Shown here one piece after another: positions 52,671-59,873 of a stretch of DNA of 64,000 nt (its first letter is position 1; each line of letters opens with the position of its first letter). The stretch is from assembly GCF_012726195.1 (NCBI RefSeq), contig NZ_JAASAF010000001.1, forward strand, positions 682,001 to 746,000. Reading direction: 5' to 3'. The notes beneath the pieces are model-generated. The model saw nothing but the letters and a program-made list of their open reading frames with translations, searched no databases and was not told the DNA's origin. The stretch comes from Rhodococcus sp. HNM0563. GTDB lineage: Bacteria > Actinomycetota > Actinomycetes > Mycobacteriales > Mycobacteriaceae. A program made the position numbers and the translations under genes.

Positions 52671-54563
52671 ATGAGCTCCTCGATCGCCACGATCATCTGG
52701 CTGATTCCGGTTCTGCCGCTCGTGGGCGCCGCCGTACTGCTGCTGGCCGGGCGCCGCAGTGACCCGTGGGGGCATCTGCTCGGATGCGCCACCGCGCTCG
52801 CCTCGTTCGTACTCGGACTCGTCGCCTTCGCCGACATGCTCGGCGCCGCGACCGCGGAACGCACAGCACAGAAGACCCTGTTCGTGTGGGTTCCCGTGGA
52901 GAGCCTGCAGGTCGACTTCGGTCTGCAGCTCGATCAGCTGTCGATGTGCTTCGTCCTCCTCATCACCGGGGTGGGTTCGCTGATCCACCTGTACTCGATC
53001 GGCTACATGGCACACGACGCCGCCCGGCGCCGTTTCTTCGCGTACCTGAACCTGTTCCTCGCCGCGATGTTGCTGCTCGTGCTCGCCGACAACTTTCTCG
53101 GCCTCTATCTCGGCTGGGAGGGCGTCGGATTGGCGTCGTACCTCCTCATCGGGTTCTGGCAGCACAAACCCACCGCCGCTACCGCGGCGAAGAAGGCATT
53201 CGTGGTCAACCGTGTCGGCGACATCGGTCTGCTCGTCGCCCTCATGGTCATGTTCGCGACTTTCGGCACGCTGTCGTACGACGAGGTGTTCGCTGCAGTG
53301 CCCGCCGCGAGCGAAGGCACGATCACTGCACTGGGCTTGGCGTTGCTGCTCGCCGCATGCGCGAAATCCGCGCAGCTGCCCCTCCAGTCGTGGCTCGGCG
53401 ACGCGATGGAAGGCCCCACACCGGTGTCGGCTCTGATCCACGCCGCGACGATGGTCACCGCAGGTGTCTATCTCATCACCCGTGCCCACGCGATCTTCGA
53501 TGCAGCACCCGTGGCGCAACTCGCGGTTGTCGTCGTGGGCACCGCGACACTCTTGTTCGGTGCGATCATCGGCTGCGCGAAGGACGACATCAAGAAAGCG
53601 CTCGCTGCGTCGACGATGAGCCAGATCGGGTACATGGTGCTCGCGGCGGGGCTCGGTCCGGCCGGCTATGCCTTTGCGATCCTGCATCTGCTCACTCACG
53701 GATTCTTCAAGGCCGGCCTGTTTCTCGGCGCCGGATCGGTGATGCACGGGATGAACGACGAGACCGACATGCGACGCTACGGCGGTCTGCGCACGCTCAT
53801 GCCACTGACGTTCATCACATTCGGACTGGGGTATCTCGCGATCATCGGTATCCCTCCCTTCGCAGGCTTCTTCTCCAAGGACAAGATCATCGAAGTGGCG
53901 TTCGCCGAGCCCGGCGCGAAAGGCGTGATTCTGGGTGCCGCTGCTCTGCTCGGCGCAGGCCTGACCGCCTTCTACATGAGCCGCGTGATGATCATGACGT
54001 TCTTCGGGGAACGTCGTTGGAGTGACGAGGCCGATCCCCACGAATCCCCGGGCATCATGGTGTGGCCGATGATTCTGCTCGCCGTGGGCTCGGTGGCCGC
54101 CGGTGGTCTGCTCGTTCTCGGTGGGTCGCTGCAGCATTGGCTCGAACCGGTCGTCGGATCCGCGCATCACGAGGGTGGTCTGCCGGTGTGGCTGGTCACG
54201 CTCATGACACTCGCCGTGGTCCTCGCCGGTGTCGGAGTTGCGTACCGCGAGTATGTGACCCGCCGGATCCCCGACACGGCTCCCGACGATGTGTCGGCGC
54301 TGACCGTGGCCGCGCGCAACGACCTCTACGGCGATGCGTTCGACGAAGCGGTGTTCATGCGACCTGGTCAGGGCATGGTGCGCACGCTGGTCGCGGTCGA
54401 GAACACCGGTGTGAACGGCGTCGTCTCCGGAGTTTCGGGTGTTGTCGGTGCCCTGTCCAGTTCGTTGCGACGCCTGCAGACCGGCTTCGTCCGGTCGTAT
54501 GCCCTGTACATGTTCGCCGGTGCGGCCGTTGTGGTCGCAGCGATGATGTTGGTGCGGTTGTGA
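52671..54563 (+). CDS. nuoL: NADH-quinone oxidoreductase subunit L
   Basis: 630 residues, antiporter-like subunit with about 16 membrane helices and a C-terminal lateral helix region. [20 protein letters not shown] holds the conserved Glu, [20 protein letters not shown] the Lys-helix region, and [20 protein letters not shown] the second channel. It pumps protons at the far end of complex I. ATG 52671. nuoM follows after 15 bp. Confidence 0.96.
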   Translation: MSSSIATIIWLIPVLPLVGAAVLLLAGRRSDPWGHLLGCATALASFVLGLVAFADMLGAATAERTAQKTLFVWVPVESLQVDFGLQLDQLSMCFVLLITGVGSLIHLYSIGYMAHDAARRRFFAYLNLFLAAMLLLVLADNFLGLYLGWEGVGLASYLLIGFWQHKPTAATAAKKAFVVNRVGDIGLLVALMVMFATFGTLSYDEVFAAVPAASEGTITALGLALLLAACAKSAQLPLQSWLGDAMEGPTPVSALIHAATMVTAGVYLITRAHAIFDAAPVAQLAVVVVGTATLLFGAIIGCAKDDIKKALAASTMSQIGYMVLAAGLGPAGYAFAILHLLTHGFFKAGLFLGAGSVMHGMNDETDMRRYGGLRTLMPLTFITFGLGYLAIIGIPPFAGFFSKDKIIEVAFAEPGAKGVILGAAALLGAGLTAFYMSRVMIMTFFGERRWSDEADPHESPGIMVWPMILLAVGSVAAGGLLVLGGSLQHWLEPVVGSAHHEGGLPVWLVTLMTLAVVLAGVGVAYREYVTRRIPDTAPDDVSALTVAARNDLYGDAFDEAVFMRPGQGMVRTLVAVENTGVNGVVSGVSGVVGALSSSLRRLQTGFVRSYALYMFAGAAVVVAAMMLVRL

Positions 54564-54578
54564 GGGGGTGAGCCGAGC

Positions 54579-56279
54579 ATGAACGAAGTTCCGTGGTTGA
54601 CGATTCTGTGGGTGCTCCCGGTTGTCGGTGCTGTCGTCGTTCTCGCGTTGCCCGCGCGGATGCGGACTTTCGCCAAGAGCGTCGCTGTCGTTGCCGGTCT
54701 GCTGACCCTCGTGGTCGCGGTGGTGCTCGCGGCGTTGTTCGAACCCGGTGGTGAGCAGTTCCAGTTCGTCGAATCGCACACGTGGATCCCCGCGTTCGGC
54801 GCCGGCTACACGCTCGGCGTCGACGGCATCGCGCTGGTACTCGTGCTGTTGACCGCGGTGCTGGTACCGCTGCTCCTCGTCGCCGGATGGGACGACGATC
54901 GCCATGCCAGCGTGGAGGCCGCCCCCGCTTCCCGCCCCCGCGCCGCGCACACCTACACAGCGTTGATCCTGCTCGTCGAGGCGATGGTGCTCATCTCCTT
55001 CGTCTCCCTGGACATCCTGCTGTTCTACATCTTCTTCGAAGCGATGCTCATCCCGATGTATTTCCTCATCGGCGGCTTCGGTGGTCGCGGCAGTGAACGG
55101 GCCCAACGCTCCAGAGCGGCGGTGAAGTTCCTGATCTACAACCTGTTCGGCGGTCTGATCATGCTGGCCGCGGTCATCGGGCTGTATGTGGTCACCGCGC
55201 AGGCCGGGCTGGGGGAGTCGGGCACCGTCGGCACGTTCGACTTCCGACGCATCGTCGACGCAGCATCGTCGGGTGAGCTCGGCGCGACCCCCGCCGTCCT
55301 CAATGCGCTGTTCCTCGGATTCATGTTCGCGTTCGCCGTCAAAGCGCCGCTGTGGCCACTGCACAGCTGGCTACCCGACGCCGCAGTGCAGACCACCCCG
55401 GTGTCCGCGGTGCTGATGATGGCGGTGGTCGACAAGGTCGGCACATTCGGGATGCTCCGGTACTGCCTGCAACTGTTCCCCGACGCCTCGGTCTACTTCG
55501 CACCGCTGGTCGTGACCCTGTCGGTGATCGGCATCGTCTACGGCGCGATGCTCGCAATCGGGCAGACCGACGTGATGCGACTGATCGCGTACACCTCCAT
55601 CTCGCACTTCGGGTTCATCATTCTCGGGATCTTCGCGATGACCAGTCAGGGCCAGGCCGGGTCGACGCTGTACATGGTCAACCACGGCATCTCCACCGCT
55701 GCGCTGTTCCTGATTGCAGGGTTCCTCGTCTCGCGGCGCGGATCTCGTGCGATCGCGGCGTACGGAGGAGTCCAGAAGATCGCCCCGATTCTCGCAGGAA
55801 CGTTCCTCGTCGCGGGTCTCGCGACGTTGTCATTGCCGGGTCTCGCACCGTTCGTCAGCGAATTCCTCGTCTTCGTCGGCACCTATCCGCGGTATCAGGT
55901 CGCGGCGATCATCGCGACCATCGCGCTGGTCTTGTCTGCGATGTACGTCCTCTGGCTCTACCAGCGCATGATGGGCGGACCGGTGCGCCTCTATCCCGGA
56001 TCAGCACCGGAGGCGCCGCAGGACCAGGATGCGGTCGAGACGCACGGAACCTCGATCACCGATCTCGTCCCCCGCGAGATCCTCGTCGTGGCCCCTTTGA
56101 TCGCCCTGCTGATCGTCCTCGGGATCTACCCGAGACCGGTGCTGGACGTGATCACTCCCGCGGTGGACCACACGCTCGTGACGGTCGGCGAGCAGGATCC
56201 CGCACCGCTTGTTCCACCCGAGACACCAGTGGCCGAAGGTGAGACCGTCGTCGGCTCCGGAGGAGGTACGCACAAGTGA
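54579..56279 (+). CDS. nuoM: NADH-quinone oxidoreductase subunit M
   Basis: 566 residues, antiporter-like, about 14 membrane helices. DILLFYIFFEAMLIPMYFLI carries the pumping Glu, KAPLWPLHSWLPDAAVQTTP and ISHFGFIILGIFAMTSQGQA the central channel. A short charged tail ends the protein. The stop overlaps nuoN GTG 56276. Confidence 0.96.
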   Translation: MNEVPWLTILWVLPVVGAVVVLALPARMRTFAKSVAVVAGLLTLVVAVVLAALFEPGGEQFQFVESHTWIPAFGAGYTLGVDGIALVLVLLTAVLVPLLLVAGWDDDRHASVEAAPASRPRAAHTYTALILLVEAMVLISFVSLDILLFYIFFEAMLIPMYFLIGGFGGRGSERAQRSRAAVKFLIYNLFGGLIMLAAVIGLYVVTAQAGLGESGTVGTFDFRRIVDAASSGELGATPAVLNALFLGFMFAFAVKAPLWPLHSWLPDAAVQTTPVSAVLMMAVVDKVGTFGMLRYCLQLFPDASVYFAPLVVTLSVIGIVYGAMLAIGQTDVMRLIAYTSISHFGFIILGIFAMTSQGQAGSTLYMVNHGISTAALFLIAGFLVSRRGSRAIAAYGGVQKIAPILAGTFLVAGLATLSLPGLAPFVSEFLVFVGTYPRYQVAAIIATIALVLSAMYVLWLYQRMMGGPVRLYPGSAPEAPQDQDAVETHGTSITDLVPREILVVAPLIALLIVLGIYPRPVLDVITPAVDHTLVTVGEQDPAPLVPPETPVAEGETVVGSGGGTHK

Positions 56280-57925
56280 GATCCTTCGACAGTCTCGACC
56301 GCACTACCGTTCTCGCGCAGGCACTTCCCGCGCCCGAAATCGACTACGGCGTCCTCAGCCCGATGCTCATCGTGTTCGGGGTCGCGGTGGTGGGTGTCAT
56401 CGTCGAGGCGTTCGTACCCGCTCGCGGACGTTACGCGAGCCACCTCGTGCTGACGTTCGGGGGACTCATTGCAGCGCTCGTTGCGGTCGTCCTGCTTGCG
56501 GGGACCGAGAGCACGACTGCCGCCGGTGCGGTCGTGATCGACGGCCCGGCACTGTACCTGCAGGGCGCGATTCTGGTCGTATCGATCCTCGCGGCACTGC
56601 TCATCGCCGAACGCGGTATCGAGGGTGCCCGGACCGCGGTGGATGCCGTGGTCGCCTCGGACGCCGCAGGAGCATCGGTCGGTGCGGGATCGACCCGGGC
56701 CTCGACCGACGCGTTCGCTCCGCAGGCCGCGGCGGTACCCGGCAGCGCCGCCGAACGCGAAGCCATCGAGGCGGGCATCGCACGTACCGAGGTGTTCCCG
56801 CTGGCGTTGTTCGCAGTCGGTGGCATGATGCTCTTCCCAGCCTCGGATGACCTGTTGACGATGTTCATCGCACTCGAAGTGCTCTCCCTGCCGCTGTATC
56901 TGCTGTGTGGGCTGTCGCGGCGACGTCGACTGCTGTCGCAGGAGGCGGCACTCAAATACTTCCTCCTCGGCGCGTTCTCGTCGGCGTTCTTCCTCTACGG
57001 TGTCGCGTTGCTCTATGGCTACGCGGGAACGATCTCGCTGACAGGAATTGCCGACACCGTGGAGTCCGGTGGTGGCAGTGACAACATCGCCCTGATCGGT
57101 GTGGGTCTGCTGTCGGTGGGCCTGCTGTTCAAAATCGGTGCGGTGCCGTTCCATTCGTGGACACCCGACGTCTACCAAGGCGCGCCCACCGCAGTGACCG
57201 CATTCATGGCCGCAGCGACGAAGATCGCGGCGTTCGGGGCGCTGCTCCGCGTGCTCTATGTCGCGGTGCCGGGGCTGAGCGAGGAGTGGCGCCCGGTCCT
57301 GTGGGCCGTGGCCATCGCCACGATGCTTGTCGGGGCTGTTCTGGCAGTGACGCAGACCGATGTCAAACGGATGCTGGCGTATTCGGCGATCAGCCATACC
57401 GGCTTCGTGCTCACCGGTGTCGTCGCTGCCAATGAGCAGGGCATCTCGTCGACGCTGTTCTATCTCGTCGTCTACGGGATCGGCACCATCGGTGTGTTCG
57501 CGGTGGTCACCCTGATCCGCGACCCCGACGGCGAAGCCTGGGACCTGTCGCGCTGGGAGGGACTGGGACGTCGTTCACCGGTGCTCGGCGGCGCGTTCGC
57601 ACTGTTCCTGTTGTCGATGGCAGGGATCCCACTCACCGGCGGCTTCATCGCGAAGCTGAGCGTGTTCAGCGCTGCGATCTCGGGCGGCGCGGTGCCGCTG
57701 GTGATCGTCGGTGTGGTCGCGAGCGCGATTGCCGCCTACTTCTATGTGCGGGTGATCGTGCTCATGTTCTTCCGCGATCCACCGTCGGATGCGCCCGCGA
57801 TCGTGATGCCGAGCGTGCTCACGACGGTCACCATCGCGGTGACCGCCGTGATCACGCTGCTGCTCGGTATCGTGCCGCAGCCGCTGCTCGATCTTGCCGG
57901 GCAGGCAGCCGTCTTCCTGTCGTGA
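56276..57925 (+). CDS. nuoN: NADH-quinone oxidoreductase subunit N
   Basis: 549 residues, antiporter-like, about 14 membrane helices, last gene of the operon. LKYFLLGAFSSAFFLYGVAL, FKIGAVPFHSWTPDVYQGAP and MLAYSAISHTGFVLTGVVAA are family signatures. An Ala/Ser-rich loop at about residues 115-165 (SDAAGASVGAGSTRASTDAF) enlarges the region after helix 3. GTG 56276 overlaps nuoM by four bases. Confidence 0.95.
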   Translation: MRSFDSLDRTTVLAQALPAPEIDYGVLSPMLIVFGVAVVGVIVEAFVPARGRYASHLVLTFGGLIAALVAVVLLAGTESTTAAGAVVIDGPALYLQGAILVVSILAALLIAERGIEGARTAVDAVVASDAAGASVGAGSTRASTDAFAPQAAAVPGSAAEREAIEAGIARTEVFPLALFAVGGMMLFPASDDLLTMFIALEVLSLPLYLLCGLSRRRRLLSQEAALKYFLLGAFSSAFFLYGVALLYGYAGTISLTGIADTVESGGGSDNIALIGVGLLSVGLLFKIGAVPFHSWTPDVYQGAPTAVTAFMAAATKIAAFGALLRVLYVAVPGLSEEWRPVLWAVAIATMLVGAVLAVTQTDVKRMLAYSAISHTGFVLTGVVAANEQGISSTLFYLVVYGIGTIGVFAVVTLIRDPDGEAWDLSRWEGLGRRSPVLGGAFALFLLSMAGIPLTGGFIAKLSVFSAAISGGAVPLVIVGVVASAIAAYFYVRVIVLMFFRDPPSDAPAIVMPSVLTTVTIAVTAVITLLLGIVPQPLLDLAGQAAVFLS

Positions 57926-57937
57926 GCGGTCCGGCCA

Positions 57938-57981
57938 CGTGATCGGTTCGAGTGAGACCATTTGTGGCGCAGCCGATCACG
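57938..57981. terminator. Hairpin between convergent nuoN and FtsK-like gene
   Basis: CGTGATCGG (57938-57946) and CCGATCACG (57973-57981) are perfectly complementary, loop 26 nt. The position between convergent stops favours a bidirectional terminator although the loop is long. Confidence 0.4.
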
Positions 57982-57990
57982 CTGCAGACA

Positions 57991-58662
57991 TCAATCTGCG
58001 CGGCCGAGTGGATTCCGATATGCGGTGGAGCAGCCGTTCTCGCGAACGAGAACATCGTCGAATGCAGCGATCAGGCCGTCCGGGAACCACCGCGCCCCAT
58101 GATCGCTGCTGGTCGCGACGACCGTCAGGTTGCGGGTTCGTGCCGTGGTCACCAGGCCGGTCAGACGCTCACGGTCGGGGGGATCCAACTTCGCGATCGT
58201 CGTGGAGAGTCCTGCGAGGAGCAGTAATCGTCGTGGCCCGGCGCCTGCTGAGTCCAACTCGGCGAGCATGCGACCGATCTCATCCGGGGCCGCTGCCCAG
58301 GACGAGACCCGGTCTCCTGCGTCCCGGTACCCGGCGAGCCAGTGATGGCGATGATGCGGATCGGCGACGAACAATTCGTGGGTACCTCTGGACAGGACGC
58401 CCGTTGCCATGAGGGTGAGTGGCAGGTTGGGGAAGTTCTCCGTGTCGCGTTGGTGCACGAGGAGGTTGCGTCCGGCAGTCACTGTCCACGCCACGGTGTT
58501 GCCCTCGCCGTCGCGCCCGAAGGGGATGGCGAGACTGTCCGCCCGATCCTGTGAGCGGCACACCGTGTTGATCCGGGCGTTGTCGGCGCGGGGCCGGCCG
58601 GAATACGACCGAACCGCGTTTGAACAGCTTCGATGCGTGGGCGGGATGACGGGATGCGTCAT
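57991..58662 (-). CDS. FtsK/SpoIIIE-like domain protein lacking a P-loop
   Basis: 223 residues. From about residue 42 the order of elements resembles an FtsK/SpoIIIE ATPase: LAIPFGRDGEGNTVAWTVTA (strand pair before the P-loop), then HELFVADPHHRHHW where FtsK has its Walker-B-like DPK, and RRLLLLAGLSTTIAKLDPPD with RNLTVVATSSDHGARW. At the place of GGTGSGKT stands NLLVHQRDTENFPNLPLTLM, with no Gly-Lys-Thr, and the acidic Walker B pair is also missing. If the assignment is right it is a pseudo-ATPase or a remnant of a longer protein. Start is ATG 58662 with a weak ribosome site. Converges on nuoN. Confidence 0.4.
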   Translation of the reverse strand: MTHPVIPPTHRSCSNAVRSYSGRPRADNARINTVCRSQDRADSLAIPFGRDGEGNTVAWTVTAGRNLLVHQRDTENFPNLPLTLMATGVLSRGTHELFVADPHHRHHWLAGYRDAGDRVSSWAAAPDEIGRMLAELDSAGAGPRRLLLLAGLSTTIAKLDPPDRERLTGLVTTARTRNLTVVATSSDHGARWFPDGLIAAFDDVLVRENGCSTAYRNPLGRAD

Positions 58663-58998
58663 GTCGTGGTCCGTTCCATGTCGGCGATGTCCGAATCTGT
58701 GTTCGATACCGCAGTCAGGCTAGCCGCGCCCACCGACAGGTTCCTGTGCGCGCTGCAACTCCTCGACGACCGCCACGATGAACGACGTCGGAGGGTGGGG
58801 CGGCGTTGCTCTGTGTCGCCAGGGTTTGCCGCTTCGGGTATCGCCGTCGGAGTTCGAGTCGTACGGTCCCTTCGCGGCGGCTACGCGGCAGCGGGGGATT
58901 CGCCGGCAGACGCGTGTGGCCGCGATGGCTCTGGCAGGTGCGCTTCTGGTGGACCGAGGCTGCGACTGTTCGGCCCCGGCCGGAGGCCGACGATGTCC
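58663..58998. other. Gap between FtsK-like gene and tRNA
   Basis: About 335 bp with no convincing gene on either strand; open frames are Arg/Gly-rich and unlike any family. A TAGCCT on the minus strand near 58719-58724 may be the -10 box for the FtsK-like gene. Confidence 0.4.
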
Positions 58999-59075
58999 TG
59001 GTGCCCCCGGTGAGACTCGAACTCACACTGGACGGGTTTTGAATCCGTTTCCTCTGCCAATTGGGATACGGGGGC
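58999..59075 (-). tRNA. tRNA-Leu (anticodon CAA) with short variable arm
   Basis: On the minus strand the gene runs from 59075 to 59002 (74 nt), followed by an encoded CCA (59001-58999). The acceptor stem is GCCCCCG/CGGGGGC (7 perfect pairs), the T arm is GTGAG-TTCGAGT-CTCAC and the discriminator base is A73. The anticodon loop reads TTCAAAA, giving CAA for the leucine codon TTG, with an A-C pair at the base of the anticodon stem. The variable region is only 5 nt (CCAGT), class I style, whereas leucine tRNAs are normally class II with a long arm. Confidence 0.85.
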
Positions 59076-59125
59076 GTGGTGCGGAGACCACTGTAAGGGA
59101 TGGGTGTGCGGGAGGCGAACACCGG

Positions 59126-59131
59126 TACCCT
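59126..59131 (+). promoter_or_regulatory. -10 box upstream of pdtaR
   Basis: TACCCT fits TANNNT and predicts a start near 59138, about 49 bases before the ATG, leaving room for the AGGGGAAGGG ribosome site. Confidence 0.35.
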
Positions 59132-59186
59132 TCTAACGTTCGATTCCCTCACGGGGGCATCCGCAGCGAGAGGGGAAGGGTCCGCC

Positions 59187-59798
59187 ATGACAGCCGTGCC
59201 GCAGGACGACAACGCCGGGGCGAAGAGAGTCGTCGTCGCCGAAGACGAGGCGTTGATCAGGCTCGATCTGGTCGAAATGCTGCGCGAAGAGGGATACGAC
59301 GTGGTCGGCGAAGCGGGCGACGGGCAACGCGCCGTCGAACTCGCCGAGGAGCTGAGACCCGACCTCGTGATCATGGATGTGAAGATGCCGCGCCGCGACG
59401 GAATCGACGCCGCATCGGAGATTGCGCAGAAGCGCATTGCCCCTGTGGTCATTCTCACAGCATTCAGTCAGCGCGAACTCGTCGAGCGCGCGCGCGATGC
59501 GGGGGCGATGGCGTATCTCGTCAAGCCGTTCTCGAAGAGCGATCTGGTTCCGACCATCGAGGTGGCGGTCAGTCGGTTCGCCGAAGTCCGTGAACTCGAA
59601 CGCGAAGTACAGGGGTTGTCCGAGCGGTTCGAGACCCGCAAGCTCGTCGACCGGGCCAAGGGAACGTTGATGGACAAGCATGCGATGACCGAGCCGGAGG
59701 CGTTCCGCTGGATCCAGCGCGCGGCGATGGACCGGCGCACCACGATGAAGCAGGTCGCCGAGGTGATCATCGAGAGCTTGGGGGAGACCGCCGGCTGA
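59187..59798 (+). CDS. pdtaR: ANTAR-domain response regulator (PdtaR/Rv1626-like)
   Basis: 203 residues. The receiver domain (about 14-130) has RVVVAEDEALIRLDLVEML (acidic pair), LRPDLVIMDVKMPRRDG (phospho-Asp) and AMAYLVKPFSKSDLVP (conserved Lys). The C-terminal ANTAR RNA-binding domain (about 140-198) reads ETRKLVDRAKGTLMDKHAMT and EAFRWIQRAAMDRRTTMKQV. ANTAR regulators bind paired hexanucleotide-loop hairpins and prevent termination. The partner kinase PdtaS is not in the window. ATG 59187 follows AGGGGAAGGG; the longer frame upstream is not used. It precedes polA, as in mycobacteria. Confidence 0.93.
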   Translation: MTAVPQDDNAGAKRVVVAEDEALIRLDLVEMLREEGYDVVGEAGDGQRAVELAEELRPDLVIMDVKMPRRDGIDAASEIAQKRIAPVVILTAFSQRELVERARDAGAMAYLVKPFSKSDLVPTIEVAVSRFAEVRELEREVQGLSERFETRKLVDRAKGTLMDKHAMTEPEAFRWIQRAAMDRRTTMKQVAEVIIESLGETAG

Positions 59799-59860
59799 GT
59801 GTCGACGCGGGTCGCACCGCGCAGTTCGTCCGGGTGGTCGTGGACGTCGTACGCGGTCCC

Positions 59861-59866
59861 TAGACT
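59861..59866 (+). promoter_or_regulatory. -10 box for leaderless polA
   Basis: TAGACT ends 7 bases before GTG 59874. Confidence 0.45.
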
Positions 59867-59873
59867 GACACGC

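Noticed and set aside
52608..55364. 918-codon minus-strand frame opposite nuoL and nuoM
   Set aside because: His/Gln/Glu-rich shadow produced by Leu/Val/Ala-rich membrane coding on the other strand.
58663..59013. Small gene on the plus strand between the FtsK-like gene and the tRNA
   Set aside because: The frame runs into the tRNA, has atypical Arg/Gly composition and no family signal.
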